From Psettodes erumei (Eukaryota > Chordata > Actinopteri > Pleuronectiformes > Psettodidae), in the NCBI GenBank assembly GCA_016785225.1, contig JAFBJZ010000672.1:152501-216500 (forward strand): DNA of 64,000 bases, written 5' to 3'. This document shows positions 1-11,697 of this stretch, piece by piece (within the stretch, counting starts at the first letter, position 1; each line of letters starts with the position of its first letter). A model generated the notes under the pieces. The model worked only from the letters and a program-made list of their open reading frames with translations. It was not told the origin of the DNA and did no database searches. Position numbers and translations under genes: made by a program.

Positions 1-2746
1 GATTCCACAGGTTCGTTGATTTGATTTCGACGAGATGACGTTTACAAACAAACACAACCAAGTGCACTTTCTTAATGACCACTTTTTGCACTGCACAACT
101 ACCAGCCTGCCCCCCCCCACCCCCTTCCCGCCGCTCTTGTTACTTCCCGGCTGGAATTCCTCGCGGATCACCGCCCGCGCCCCCTTTATTCCCATTCTGT
201 GCCTCCCCCGACACCTGGCCGCTCCCTCCTCCCCCCTCCCTCATTAATGGGCCCTGATATTGATGGGAGCTGAATGCTGGTGAATGCCCCCCCACCCCGA
301 TTAGCATGCCGAGCGTTTGCCGTGTCCGTGAATCGCTCCCTCTGTGCCTCGGCTGCCCCCCCCTCCCGGTCATGTTCGCGCTCGTTCGTTAGCCCGTCAC
401 GACTGATTATCGCGTGGCTTTTGTCCTCGGTGTTCCTCGCCGCCACCTGTTGATGCCTCCTGAACAGGCCGCGCGGCGAGATCCTGTTTAAATAAAGTTT
501 TCATTGTGAAAGGATGCCCCCCCCCAACCTTCTCCTCAACTCCACAAACCCTCAGGATGCTCAAGTCAAAACAAACGGCTATCTTAATAATCCTTGTAGT
601 CATGTAACGTGCAGAAAACGCTTTCGCGACGCCGCCGCGCTTCCCTCCCTCCCCCCCCAATCCGCCAAGGCCGTGGAAAAACGATCAAAATCCCCTCGGT
701 AACGTGCCGTCATTTCCCGGGAATGGAGGATTTTGCCGTTCGTTGGCCGGCGAGAGCCAAACAAGTTTCGTCGGACGAGGTTTTAATAAACTGTGCTGCG
801 GGAGAAGAATGGAGCCGCTGTTCTTGTTTTTTGTTTGGACCTGCGGGAGGAGATCTGATTTTCGTTTTAACACCACGGCCAAAACAGAACCAGGTGGGGG
901 AGTTGGGGGGGTGGGGGCGACCTCAGACGTAGCTCTTGACGTTGGCCGGCGATGCGACCCAGATGGAGATGTTTGGAGGAGAAACGGAGCAGCGCCCTCG
1001 AATGCCTCGACGGTGAGGCAGCGCCCCTGCAGCTCCTCCTCCCGATGTCCGGTTTACTTTACGACTCCCTCCTCCTCCGGCGCTGTTATCTGGAATTTGG
1101 GGGGGAGGTTGGGGGCGGGGCGGGGCAGGCTTCCCGTCACACCTTGGCGGCCGACCGACCGGAGCAGCGGCTGCAGGACGTCGACTCGTTGGCCTCTTGC
1201 TCCTCCACCTTGAGCCACGCCGGGCAAATTCCTCCTCCCTGTCCGAGGCAGCTCCGTACGCCGCCATCACTCCCCGCTCGCCGTGTTTGGACGTCTTCCT
1301 CCTGCGCTCACCTGTCAGAGCCCGTCATTCCGGTACCAGTGACGGCCATATATAAAAAAAAGAATGTCCGCCGTCCCTGCAATCCGTCTTTGATCCGTGT
1401 CACGGGCAAACACGGCGACAGGAAATGGACACCAAGGTCGAGCAGACGCTGGAAACAGTCGTGCATTTCAGGCGCTCAGGAGATAAGGGAAACAAAGCGC
1501 TCCGTCGGGCTAAGTGGCCGTAATGGCTGCAAAACAAACAGAGCGAGCGGCCGCGAAAGAAGGAGTCGGCATTCCAGCGAGAGAAACCGCGAGGCGGCTC
1601 GGGACCTAACTGGAGCCAGACGCTGTTTGTTTACCTCGCAGCTCGCAATGCAAACATTTATCTGAGTTTACGGTGGAAAGGCCAAGTCTGGTCTGCACCT
1701 TCCCGTTCCCGACATAACGCCGCCTGACGGGGGCGGGCCTCGTCCTGCAGCGTCCCCGTCAGGGGGGGAAAACCAGTTTTTTAAAAAAAAATTCTGGAGA
1801 GCCGGGCTCATTCCGACGTCGCGCTGTGCGAGGTTACCTTCCGATTGTGAAGCGCGAGGAATTTTCCTCATTTGTCGTTTCTCTACCACCGCCGGCCTCG
1901 GATTCAGACGAATCACCCACGTAACCTTGAGAAACGCGCGCGCCGCTCGCTCGAAAAACTTTTTTTGATCGCCGCCCCCGAAACAAGTTCATATTCCACC
2001 GTGCGCGCGTTCGGGGGGGGGAAGACGCGGAGTGCGGCTTGGCGGCGGAGCGCCCTTCACCATAAAACATTGACGAGCCCGCTTGTAAAGGTGTTACGAT
2101 TTCGTTAAATAAGTACTCAAGTTAATTATTATGATTTAGAACGATTCGTAAAAGGGCGTCGGCGTCACCTTCGTAAACGACCTCGCCGCGCCCGCCGACA
2201 CTTTTATTTATTCTTTTAGGGAAGAACACACCTTGAAGAAAAGGCGTCGGCTCTGGCAGCGCCCCCCCCCCAGAGGACGGAGGCGGGTCGGGGCGCCTCT
2301 TTCTGGTTTTCAGCTCGCGGTGAAACCATTAGCCGTCTGTTTGCGGCCTGCTGGTAACCAGTACCTCCCAGTGCGCGCTGGTTTTGACGGACGCCGGGTC
2401 CTTGAGGTGCCTTAATGGTCGTCCAGCGCCGTTTTTCCAGTGCGCCGTGCAGGCGGTGATTAAGAGGATGTTGATTGCTGGGGCTTAAGATTGGGTGGTG
2501 GTGGTGGTGGGGGGGGTTGCTACTGCAGTGTAAGTGATATTTGGGTTACTGGGGGGGGGCTGTTGTTGCTCAGCTTGTGCGTTTGATTGGACGCAGTAAT
2601 GGTCCCGGCCTTCCCGAACCTCCGGCGGGGAGGTCCTGAACCCCCCCCACTCCTCCTCCTCCTCCTCCCGCCGCCATAACTCTCGCAAAGCCGGAGGGAG
2701 AGGAGCTAGCTCACAGGCCTGGAATCTACCAATGTGCCCCCCCCAT

Positions 2747-2748
<2 letters not shown>

Positions 2749-2791
<43 letters not shown>
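2749..2791. repeat. (CA)n microsatellite
   Basis: An uninterrupted run of about 21 units follows CCCCCCCATCC. Confidence 0.95.
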
Positions 2792-2794
<3 letters not shown>

Positions 2795-2919
2795 TGTTCT
2801 GCTGTGAAATGTGTGGTCCTCATCAGGAGAAGGAGGCAGGGCGGTGATAGCTGTGAGGAGGTGCACTCACCGCCGAGCGCTGAAGACGGCTCGTCTCATC
2901 ATAACGAGGGGGGTGGGGG

Positions 2920-2921
<2 letters not shown>

Positions 2922-2970
<49 letters not shown>
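2922..2970. repeat. (GT)n microsatellite
   Basis: About 24 uninterrupted units follow directly on a G run; this is the one clear case where the G run lies 5' of the GT tract. Confidence 0.95.
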
Positions 2971-2972
<2 letters not shown>

Positions 2973-3158
2973 AGGCAGGTTGGGGGGGGGAGATAAATGA
3001 GGGGAGTCCAGACACGGCGTCTTTGGTGCGCCGCCGCTAAGTGAGAATAAATCACGGCTTCTCCCTCACCGTCCCTACATGACTGCAGGCGCTGTAAAAC
3101 ACACGTAAAGATACCCGTTAATACACATTATTACAGCCGTACATCCAGCCCCCCCTCA

Positions 3159-3197
<39 letters not shown>

Positions 3198-5029
3198 GGA
3201 TGATAACGGCGTATCGTCCGTAACGACGTTGTTTTACTGCGAGTTGCTCAAGCGCGCGGCGCGTCCTCCTCTTCCCTGCCTACCTCATCGCTTTTTAATG
3301 CACATCCATAATTTAAGGACTCTTGTCTTAAGTATCATTCTGCCGCCTCCCCCCTCCTCCTCCTCCCTTCGTTGACATCCAGCGGACGGAGGAGCAGGAA
3401 GATATGTCGGCTAATATACGAGCAGGAGGTGGAGGTGGTGGTGGTGGTGGTGGTGGTGGAGGGGGGGGGGCTCTCCTGGCAGACGGGCCGCATCGACTGG
3501 CAGCAGATCAGTTCCTCTAACTCACCTGCGACGCTCTCACACATCAATAACGCCGTTCAAATTCCTCTGTGGGGATGGGGGTGGGGGGGTGGGGGGGGGC
3601 AGGAAGTACTCCACCTGGCGGGGTGGGTGGGTGGGTGGGTGGGGGGGCATGGTTGAATGACTAATTTGGATTATTAAGGGATGTCGGCGTGTCAGCGGAG
3701 GTGTTGTCAGTCAAACGTGTTGTCACTTTAATTGAACGGATCACCCTCCGGGGGTTTTCTTCTTCTTCTTCTTCTTCTTCTTCACTCGTACGGCGGCGGC
3801 GATGGCGAAATCCGGTGCGTTCGCAGATGTGCTTCAACACATGTGGAATTCCTCCACAGCAGCGTGCCAACTTTCTGTTCAGTGAGGGAAAAAATATGAA
3901 TAAGAATTAATTACAATCAGGGAGTTAAAAAAAAAAAAAAAAAAAGTACGATAGTCCAGGTGCAATTTTCACAAGCGAAGCAACAGTTAGTAATAAAATA
4001 AACCCACCTTCCTCCTCCTCTTCCTCTCCTCTGCCGCGTTGACAGCTGTTGAACCAGGTACAACAACTGGTTTTTATTATACAGCCGATTATTCTCAGAC
4101 CCAAAATACATCCGCGGGTCAACACCATATTGTGTTTCTTTTTTTTCCTCCCTTCTTTGGAAAAAAAAAAAACGCTCCTGCGATGGCGGCGGCAGCGACT
4201 GTACTCTATCAACCCCTCACCGCACGTACACACCGCTGGAGCTGTCGATGCTTGTCACGATGCCGGTACACATACGAGGTGTGTACGAGCGGGGATGTGC
4301 CGCAACACGACTGTTGTGCGTTCGCAAGAGGGGCGAGAAACCCGGTGCGTTTCCGCGAGCTAATTAAAAAGTTGTGGCGTGTGGCGTCGGTGGAGTTGTT
4401 TTTTTTTTTTTAAATCCTCCTGCCGTGCGGGGCGCCGGCTTCCTCGATTTGCGTCCGTGATTGCTCGTAATCACAACTCGGCCCGTGATGCGAAAACACG
4501 AGTTTGAGCGGCGACTCCATTTATTTTGATTTCGCGAAACATTCGCGGCCCCAGATGAGTCACATTTATCATCGAACGCGAGGCGGGCCGGGGATCTTTT
4601 TCCTCTCTCCCCTGCTCGACCCAGAAACCGAACCTGACCGTTGCGTAAGGGCTCTTTTTAAAGACAGATTGTGTTTGATATATGATGACGCGCAAAACTA
4701 ATTTGTCAGGCTCGCGCCGCGGTGCTCGCTCGTCATTAGCGGCGGCGGGGTGCCGGTGAGTCTTTGCACAGGGCTGATACGTCTCACGCGGAGCGACTGA
4801 AATCCGAGCCGTGAAGAGCTTAACGGAGCCCGACGTGTCGCGGTTCAAATATAGCAACTGAAAATTGAACTTTTACAGGCTTAAACACGGCGAGGCGAGG
4901 AAGAGGATGAGGGAACCTTCCTCAGCGTCAGCACTGCTCCTCATCTTTGGACGAAAACATGTCACAGTCGACAACGTATAATCTGTGTGGGCTTCGGTCT
5001 TCATTATTCTGTTTCACAACCAAATCAGA

Positions 5030-5620
5030 AAGGCTACTTAGCTAACTATGTAGCCACGATGGCGCAAATCTTTGTTGTTTAGCTACATAGCTAACGCTAG
5101 CAAACCGGGGGTTTTGGCTACAGCAACAAATGCGAGTTTGGTTATTTAATAGACTGTATACACATTAGCTGAGGCTAACTCTGTAGCTATGTCGGACCAC
5201 GTCTCCGCTCCCGTCTGAGACAGCACAGCTCTTTGTGGTTTAGCTACGTAGCTAACGTCACTTGCGTTAGCTGTGTAGCGAAAGAGCAGCTCTGGTTTGT
5301 CTCGGACCACAGCAGAGTTGCTTTCAGCTAATGCTAGCTGACCGGAGGTATTAGCTACAGCAACAAATGTGGGTTTGATTATGTAATAGACTGTCTACAC
5401 ATTAGCTAAGGCTAACTATGTAGCTATGTGAGACGACACACTTCTTTTGTGTTTTAGCCACAAAGCTAACGTCACTTAGCTGGCATTAGCTATGTAGCTA
5501 AACAGCAGCTGTTGCTTTTAGCTATTGCTAGCGGATCGGAGGTATTAGCTACAGCAACAAATGTGAGTTTGATCTTTATAGTAGACTGTGTAATGTTAGC
5601 TTAGCTTAGCTGGTGACCAA
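5030..5620. repeat. TAGC-rich tandem repeat, three diverged copies
   Basis: The segment GCTACAGCAACAAATG recurs at 5117, 5354 and 5548, each time followed by a similar AGTTTG/GGTTTG and an AATAGACTGT or GTAGACTGT word. Between copies are many GCTAAC, TAGCTA and GCTAGC words. Spacings of 237 and 194 bp indicate one unit duplicated with a later deletion. Such TAGC-rich repeats are common in teleosts. Confidence 0.75.
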
Positions 5621-7420
5621 AATAAAACAGAATAATGAAGCAATGAACGCGAAACAGATTCTGTAAAGTTTCGTGTTTATTTATTCCCCTTATTTTTTGA
5701 GGTGGTTATCCGTTATGCGAATCAGCAATGGAAAGAGAATATTTCCCTGTAATTAACGTAATAAGCGGAAAGCTCTGTCTTGTCATTTCCATTTCGTGGA
5801 TCTTCCCGGTCAAACGGATGGCGCTGGGACCGCGTCCCGGTCCAGCTCGTGCTGGTTTATTTGATTTATTCGCTCGCCCGGTCGGTTTTCCCAGCGCGCC
5901 CTTCATCATCCCCTCGATAGAAAAACCATCCCTGTGTGTTTTTGCGGTGGCGAACATCTCCACTTACAATATTTGTGATTTTTCTCGAAAAAATATCGAA
6001 ACCACAAGTACCTGATAGAGTTACATGTCTTTTTTTTCCCTCCCTCGTCTCCCAAAGCCCCCGGCTGGGCAGCAATGGGGTTTTTTTTTTTTTCTTTAAG
6101 TCTCAGCTCGCGGGTCAGCAGCTCGACCCTATCACCGAGCCCGGGGCCGATAAGGACCCGGAGCCCCCGGCGCAGGAATTTACAGCAGGTTTTAAAGGCT
6201 CTCTGCGAGGATGAAAGGCTCTTTAAAAGGATATAGAACAGGTCGTAAACTGGATTTGTTTATCAGACTTTAATGACTCGCCTTGGCGAGCGCTACGTGG
6301 GAGGAAGTCGTTCCAGCGCATATCAAACGGAGGCCGAGTCCTTTTTTTATCAGCCCGACTAGGACACGCTTCCCGTTGAGTCGAAAAAGTTGAAAAACTC
6401 CCACTGCCCCCCCCACAAAACACACACACACACACACACTACCTGTCAGAGCTGCCAATCAAAGCCACAGACATCATCTCATGTAGGAGGAATCGGGAGT
6501 TGGTCCCTGCACTTCCAGATGAGTAAGTTTCAAGCTTGGGGCGGCGGCGGCGGCTTCTCGTCTTTCGGGCTAAAACAACCGAGAAATCATCATGGAGGAG
6601 AGCGACCCCCCCACCCCACCCCCCGGTGGCGGCTGATTGGATGGATAGATGAATGTTACGCCCCCCCCCCCCCCTTTTTTTCCTTTTTGAATCATATATA
6701 TTTTATCCTCAGCTGCCGCTAATAAAAATGTAGGACCCGGTATTTTACAGAATTTTTCCACGGCGAAATTTAAAATGATGTGTTAAACAGGTCTCTCCGG
6801 GTTGTCAGGGATCCGGGGAAATATGGAAAGCGCGCTTATAAATCGTCGGGGCCCGGCGCGCCGTTAGCCAGGTTTCTTTCACGCTGGCTCGCGATTGGCC
6901 AGGTGACCGTTTTCCCCCAAGCTCGCGGGTTTATTGCGCAGATTGATGTCTCCCCGCCGCGAAAAAAAAAACCAAAACGGGCGGCGCTCGGAGCTAACTA
7001 CGTTTTAATGGCGATACGGCTACAGGTGCCGCTAATGGCAAAAACACAGCTTGATATGGGGAAGGGGAAAAAGCTTGCGTGATCGGCGGGGGTGGGGGTT
7101 CGTAACTCCACGTGAGATAAGACAGCGACAGTCGCCCGTGGGCCAAACCATTTGTTGACGTGGGGGGGTTAAAGTGTGGCGTTATATTTTCCAGAGCTCT
7201 TTTTTTTTATTTTTAAGGATTTATTTGCCCCCCCACGCCTGGCCACCAACTGGTGCAGCGTCTGGTTATTGATCGTTGGCGGCGAGATTACATCGTATTG
7301 CATCATCACCAAACAAACACACACACACACACACAAGACTCGCTGACAAGTTGAAGTTACACCGGCTGATAACACGACTCGGCTGTGTAGGGATTACTGT
7401 CAAACATCCTGCCGCCCCCT

Positions 7421-7459
<39 letters not shown>

Positions 7460-7675
7460 GTCCCCCTCGCTGCCCCCCCCCCCCCCCCCCCTCAGGGAAC
7501 GCCATGCTGCATCACTCTGTCAACGCTCTGTGCGTTTGTGTGTGGTACCGTATTTCACACCGCGCCGCCCTCTGCCAAAATCAACCGCCCCGCTTCCTCC
7601 CTTCGGAAAACCGGCAGTGAGGTGGGGGCCCCCGAGCTCCGAGCTCCCCCCCCCCCCCACACCTGGAATCACCTA

Positions 7676-7710
<35 letters not shown>

Positions 7711-8990
7711 CCCGTCTCTTCAGCACAGCTCATAAATCTCAGTGACAGTGATGCCTCACCAGGTAGCCCCCAGACACCCGGGGCTGCGAGCCGGTCGGCC
7801 CGAGTTCTGACGGGGTGGGGGTGGGGGTGGAGGTGGTGGAGGTGGGGGGGGGGGCGGGGGGGGCTGTGTTTCTGGGGTTTGGACCAGCGCCACATGGCCC
7901 ACAAAGCCCCCGTGTCTTTGTATGAGCGGGATTAAGAAGTCATTTAACACACGGGGATCTGCTGTTGCGCGGCCGTGAGCAAGTGTGTGTGTGTGTGTGT
8001 GTGTGTCGGGGGGGGGGGCGCGGTCATCGGGGCCTTTAGTGGGCCCCAATGGCTTGGCGCCGACAGACGAGCTGAGCCGGGCCGGGCCGAGCCGGACCAG
8101 GAGGCTCGGCCTAAATGAGACAGAGTGTTGTTCTTTCCAACAGGCCTTACAGTAGCGCTGTCCGTCATCAAAGCTATCAATCACTTCTCTGCCCCCCCCA
8201 CCCTTAATCTGGGTCCACGGTACCGGGTTCTGTTTTTAGAGCGACTCGCTCATGTTACCACACACACACACGCGCACACACACGTTTCGCCATCAAACGC
8301 TCTGGTTTCAGGCGGCGCAGCAGTCGGACCGGACCGAACACGCAACTCCTGACATCGCGGGGTTGGTTCCCGCCGCTTCCTGCTGTTTTGCAGGTCAGAG
8401 GCTCTTTAAAGCGGCGGCGCTGAATTCGGGCGTGTGCGTGCCGGGTTCTGTTCGGCGGCGCTGACGCAATCGGCTGTAAACGCAGTTTGCCAAGAACTGG
8501 GTCGAAAATACCTGGCGTCTCAGCCGTTTCGGGAGTTTAACTGCACGCCGGCGCGTTTTTCCCCACGTGTGGCGACGAGAGAGACGAGAGTTTGTTTGGA
8601 AAAAGCTGCACCTGCGCCGCACGTTCTCCGCCCGGGGGTGGGGGGGGTGGTGGATGAGCAGGAAAGGTGGAGTTCATCTGAGGGATTACTCATAGCAGCA
8701 GAAGCCCGTCTGTTCGCTCTGACTAATTGGCCGTCCGTCTGTCAGAACCACGGCCCCCCCTGCCCTTTTTGGACCCGGCGTGAGCGGTCGGTCACTGCAG
8801 AGACCCCAAAAAAAAAAACAAACAAACAAACAAACAAACAAATAAACAGACATAACATCAGAGGAGAGAGGAAGGAAAGTGGCGGCTGCAGTTGAAAAAT
8901 CTGTTGTTTGAGCAGCTGAGCTGCAGCGCTGACCCCCCCCACACACACACACACACACACATACACACATCTCAGAGAAGAGGCGTGTTG

Positions 8991-9024
<34 letters not shown>

Positions 9025-10176
9025 CCACTTCAGACAGACTCTCACTGGAGGGCTCTCAGTCTCAGGAAGTGTTGGAGGAAGTGCTCTCAGCCTCGCAGGC
9101 TTTTCTTAGACTCCTGGGTCTCATTGCATATTCATCACCCCCCCCACCCATAAAAAAAAAAAACATCCCGACTTTAATTATTTACGTCACACTGTTAATA
9201 TTCTCTGTAATTATCGGGGGGGGGGATGCTCCTCTTTAAGTCTTCTGAAACAGGATGCTGATGAAACTTATGAAAACAGCGAATCCAGCCAATCACGTGC
9301 GCCAAGTCTGCCAAGCGCTGAAAGTTCACCCCCCCAACCCCCCCCACCCCGATCAATTCACCTTTTAATTGACGGCGTTGGCAGACCGGTCCCACCTGGT
9401 CCTGCACACCGAGTCCAGTTGTGGTTTCGGAGCCCAGAGCGGGTCCAGTGGATCTGGTTTACAGATTTCTGACGGCGCTCCTGTGAGGTCCGGACCGTCG
9501 CGTTACCCGAGCCTATGACCCCCCCCCCCCCCACACACACACACACACACACACACACCTCACCCCCCCCATGAATACCTTCAGACCGTTTGCTTTTCTG
9601 CACCGCGTACCGGTCCATCGACAGTCGTCCCCGGGCCCGGATCCATCAAAACCATCATGTCGTGCGAACGGGAGAAAACGTGAAGGGATTCCCGCGGTCG
9701 GGTTCAGACGAGAATCCCCCCCCCCCCCTCTGATTAATAGCCCGGCGGGTCTCGCTGAGCGGCCGGCGGTTCCGGCCCGAGGCGTGCAGCTGACAGCGGT
9801 GAGATATTTTCGCCGCGCCGCCGCTTCGCGGGAGGTAATGAATCGACGCGGCCGCCGGGGGATGAGGTGTCGACAGCGGCGGGAAGAAAGAGCGATCCGT
9901 CTTTCGTGGGGGGACGGGGCGGCACTGGTCCACTGATGGAGAGATGGAGCGTGGGAAGAAGAAGGGATGCACCCACGCCACGTTATATCATACAGAGTTA
10001 TACTGGTACTGAGTACAAGTAGTTACTGAATACTTTGAAAAGGTTTGATCGATGCTGCTGTTTCATGAGCGCAGTATAGCACAGATTACAGCAGCGTGAC
10101 GTTTTTACCAATTTAAAGTTTCGAGCGAAGACGTTTTGACGTTTTTTTTACCCCTCCCCCCCCTCCTGTCCCGCAG

Positions 10177-10256
10177 AGACGCTCATGGACTCCACCACGG
10201 CCACGGCGGAGCTGGGCTGGACCGTCTACCCCGTGTCCGGGTCGAGCGACAACAGC
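10177..10256 (+). CDS. ephb2: ephb2 exon 2: start of ligand-binding domain
   Basis: The exon starts after CCGCAG. Its first two bases complete a split Glu codon, then it reads TLMDSTTATAELGWTVYPVSG, the conserved start of the mature EphB ectodomain. In the family this exon is 65 bp and ends after the SG codons (here 10241). At that point the sequence continues TCGAGC and has no GT donor. The first good donor, GTGAGT, is at 10257, giving an 80-bp exon that stays in frame and adds Ser-Ser-Asp-Asn-Ser before the conserved Trp-Glu-Glu of exon 3. A donor at 10241 (GTCGAG) would break the frame. The exon identity is certain; the last 15 bases need transcript proof. Confidence 0.85.
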
Positions 10257-10749
10257 GTGAGTGACGCTTTCACCTTCCAGGTTTAATTAGATTATCATCC
10301 AAGTTATAATTTCATTACCCGTCCCGTGACGGGGGCGGAGGTGTGCGGGCTGCTATTTCTGTCTGTGTTTTGGTTTCTCACTCTGAGGTCAAAGATCAAG
10401 TCCCGTCTGCCCCCCCACCCCACCCCCCCACCACCACCACTTAAAAAAAAAAAACCCCCTGGAAAATCCAACTGTTAGTTAGACGGGAACCAAACTCCAC
10501 ATTTGTAGATGTTTGGATTTGAGAGCACATCCTGTGCGACCACATGTTCTCTTTTATTACCATAGTTCCACAAAGAGTCATCCCGCCCCCCATCCCACCC
10601 ACCCCTCCACCCGCCCCCCGCCCCCCCCACACCACCACCACCACAGTTGACGATTCATTCGTCCCACTTTCTTCCACAGACGCTCCAGGATCTTAGTTTT
10701 TTAGCCCCGTTTGAACTTTCGTCACAAGTACGATCCGGCGATCCAACCG

Positions 10750-10751
<2 letters not shown>

Positions 10752-10794
<43 letters not shown>
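10752..10794. repeat. (GT)n microsatellite
   Basis: About 21 uninterrupted units in intron 2. Confidence 0.95.
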
Positions 10795-10798
<4 letters not shown>

Positions 10799-11445
10799 TG
10801 CGCCAGGTCCGAAAGACGTCGCACGGGCCCCGCCGGTGTTTGATGCGCAGTATTTCCACGCGCTCTGCCAGGGCATGGGTTCCTCCCCGCCGCGGCGTGC
10901 GAGCCAGGCCCACTTAAAGCCGGCCAAGAAAACCCAGAGCCTCGGTCTAAACCCCCCTCCACCCCCTCCACCTCCACCACCACCACCACCACCACCGCCC
11001 CGCCGCAGGATTTAGACCTCTTAGCGTGGGTCCAAAAGACAGAGAGAGGAAAAAAAATGTTGTAGACTTATTTGCTGGTGCATTTCAAAAAACCACCGCC
11101 GATTTGATTCAATTATTTATGCTTCTGTGGTCGGTATTAAAGATGGTTTGAATTATCCTCCATCATGCCGCGGCGCTCTTCTTTCCCTTTTTTCTTTCTG
11201 CGCTCGAGAGCCGGCCTTCAACGGCTCCAATGATACGACTTCAAAGTTGTTGAGCAATAATTTAGGGCAACTTCAACCCCCCCCCCTCGTCCAACCAACC
11301 AACCCGGGGGCACGCCGTCTCCTCCCCGCTAATTCCTCCAATCAATACCGGAGCACAAAGACGCCTGGTTTCCTCTTCTCTCGCCAGCTCTGGATCCAGT
11401 CTGAGCGAGCGAGAGGGCGAGCGAGCACACACACACACACACAGG

Positions 11446-11486
<41 letters not shown>

Positions 11487-11611
11487 CGTCCTCCTTTTCA
11501 TCTCAGCGTCAGATTTAGCGAAACGTCCGCGGCGGCGGCGGGTTTAAGTGGAAGCGGCGGTGAAGTACTCCGTGTCTCTTTGAGAGCCGTCGACGCAGTA
11601 ACTGGTGGTAG

Positions 11612-11697
11612 AGGAGTACTGAGCGAGTACTGAGCAAGTACTGAGCGAGTACCGAGCTGTACCGAGCGTGTACTGAGCGTGTACCGAGCGAGTACAC
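11612..11697. repeat. 11-bp minisatellite (GAGTACTGAGC type)
   Basis: About seven units of GAGTACTGAGC and variants with TACCGAGC follow the sequence CAGTAACTGGTGGTAGAGG (11596-11614). The same flanking word, slightly changed, occurs at the fold-back near 20797, where AGTACT repeats also follow. Confidence 0.75.

Larger units (their letters stand above)
1..10176 (+). other. Intron 1 (3' part), no gene seen
   Basis: No convincing exon or RNA gene was found here on either strand. Open frames in this stretch are short or made of CA/TG repeat translations. No candidate signal peptide followed by a phase-1 donor that could serve as ephb2 exon 1 was recognised, so the stretch is read as the end of intron 1. 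It contains (CA)n/(TG)n tracts (2749, 2922, 3161, 7422, 7983, 8940, 8994, 9532), C or G homopolymers, an AT-richer block with TAGC-type tandem repeats (about 5030-5620), a (CAT)n run near 7675 and a (CAAA)n run near 8817. The acceptor of exon 2 is at 10175-10176, behind a C/T-rich tract. Confidence 0.7.

Noticed and set aside
1..10176. Search for ephb2 exon 1 (Met, signal peptide, phase-1 donor)
   Set aside because: No hydrophobic leader followed by a Glu-split phase-1 donor was recognised. EphB2 intron 1 is often very long, so exon 1 is probably outside the window.
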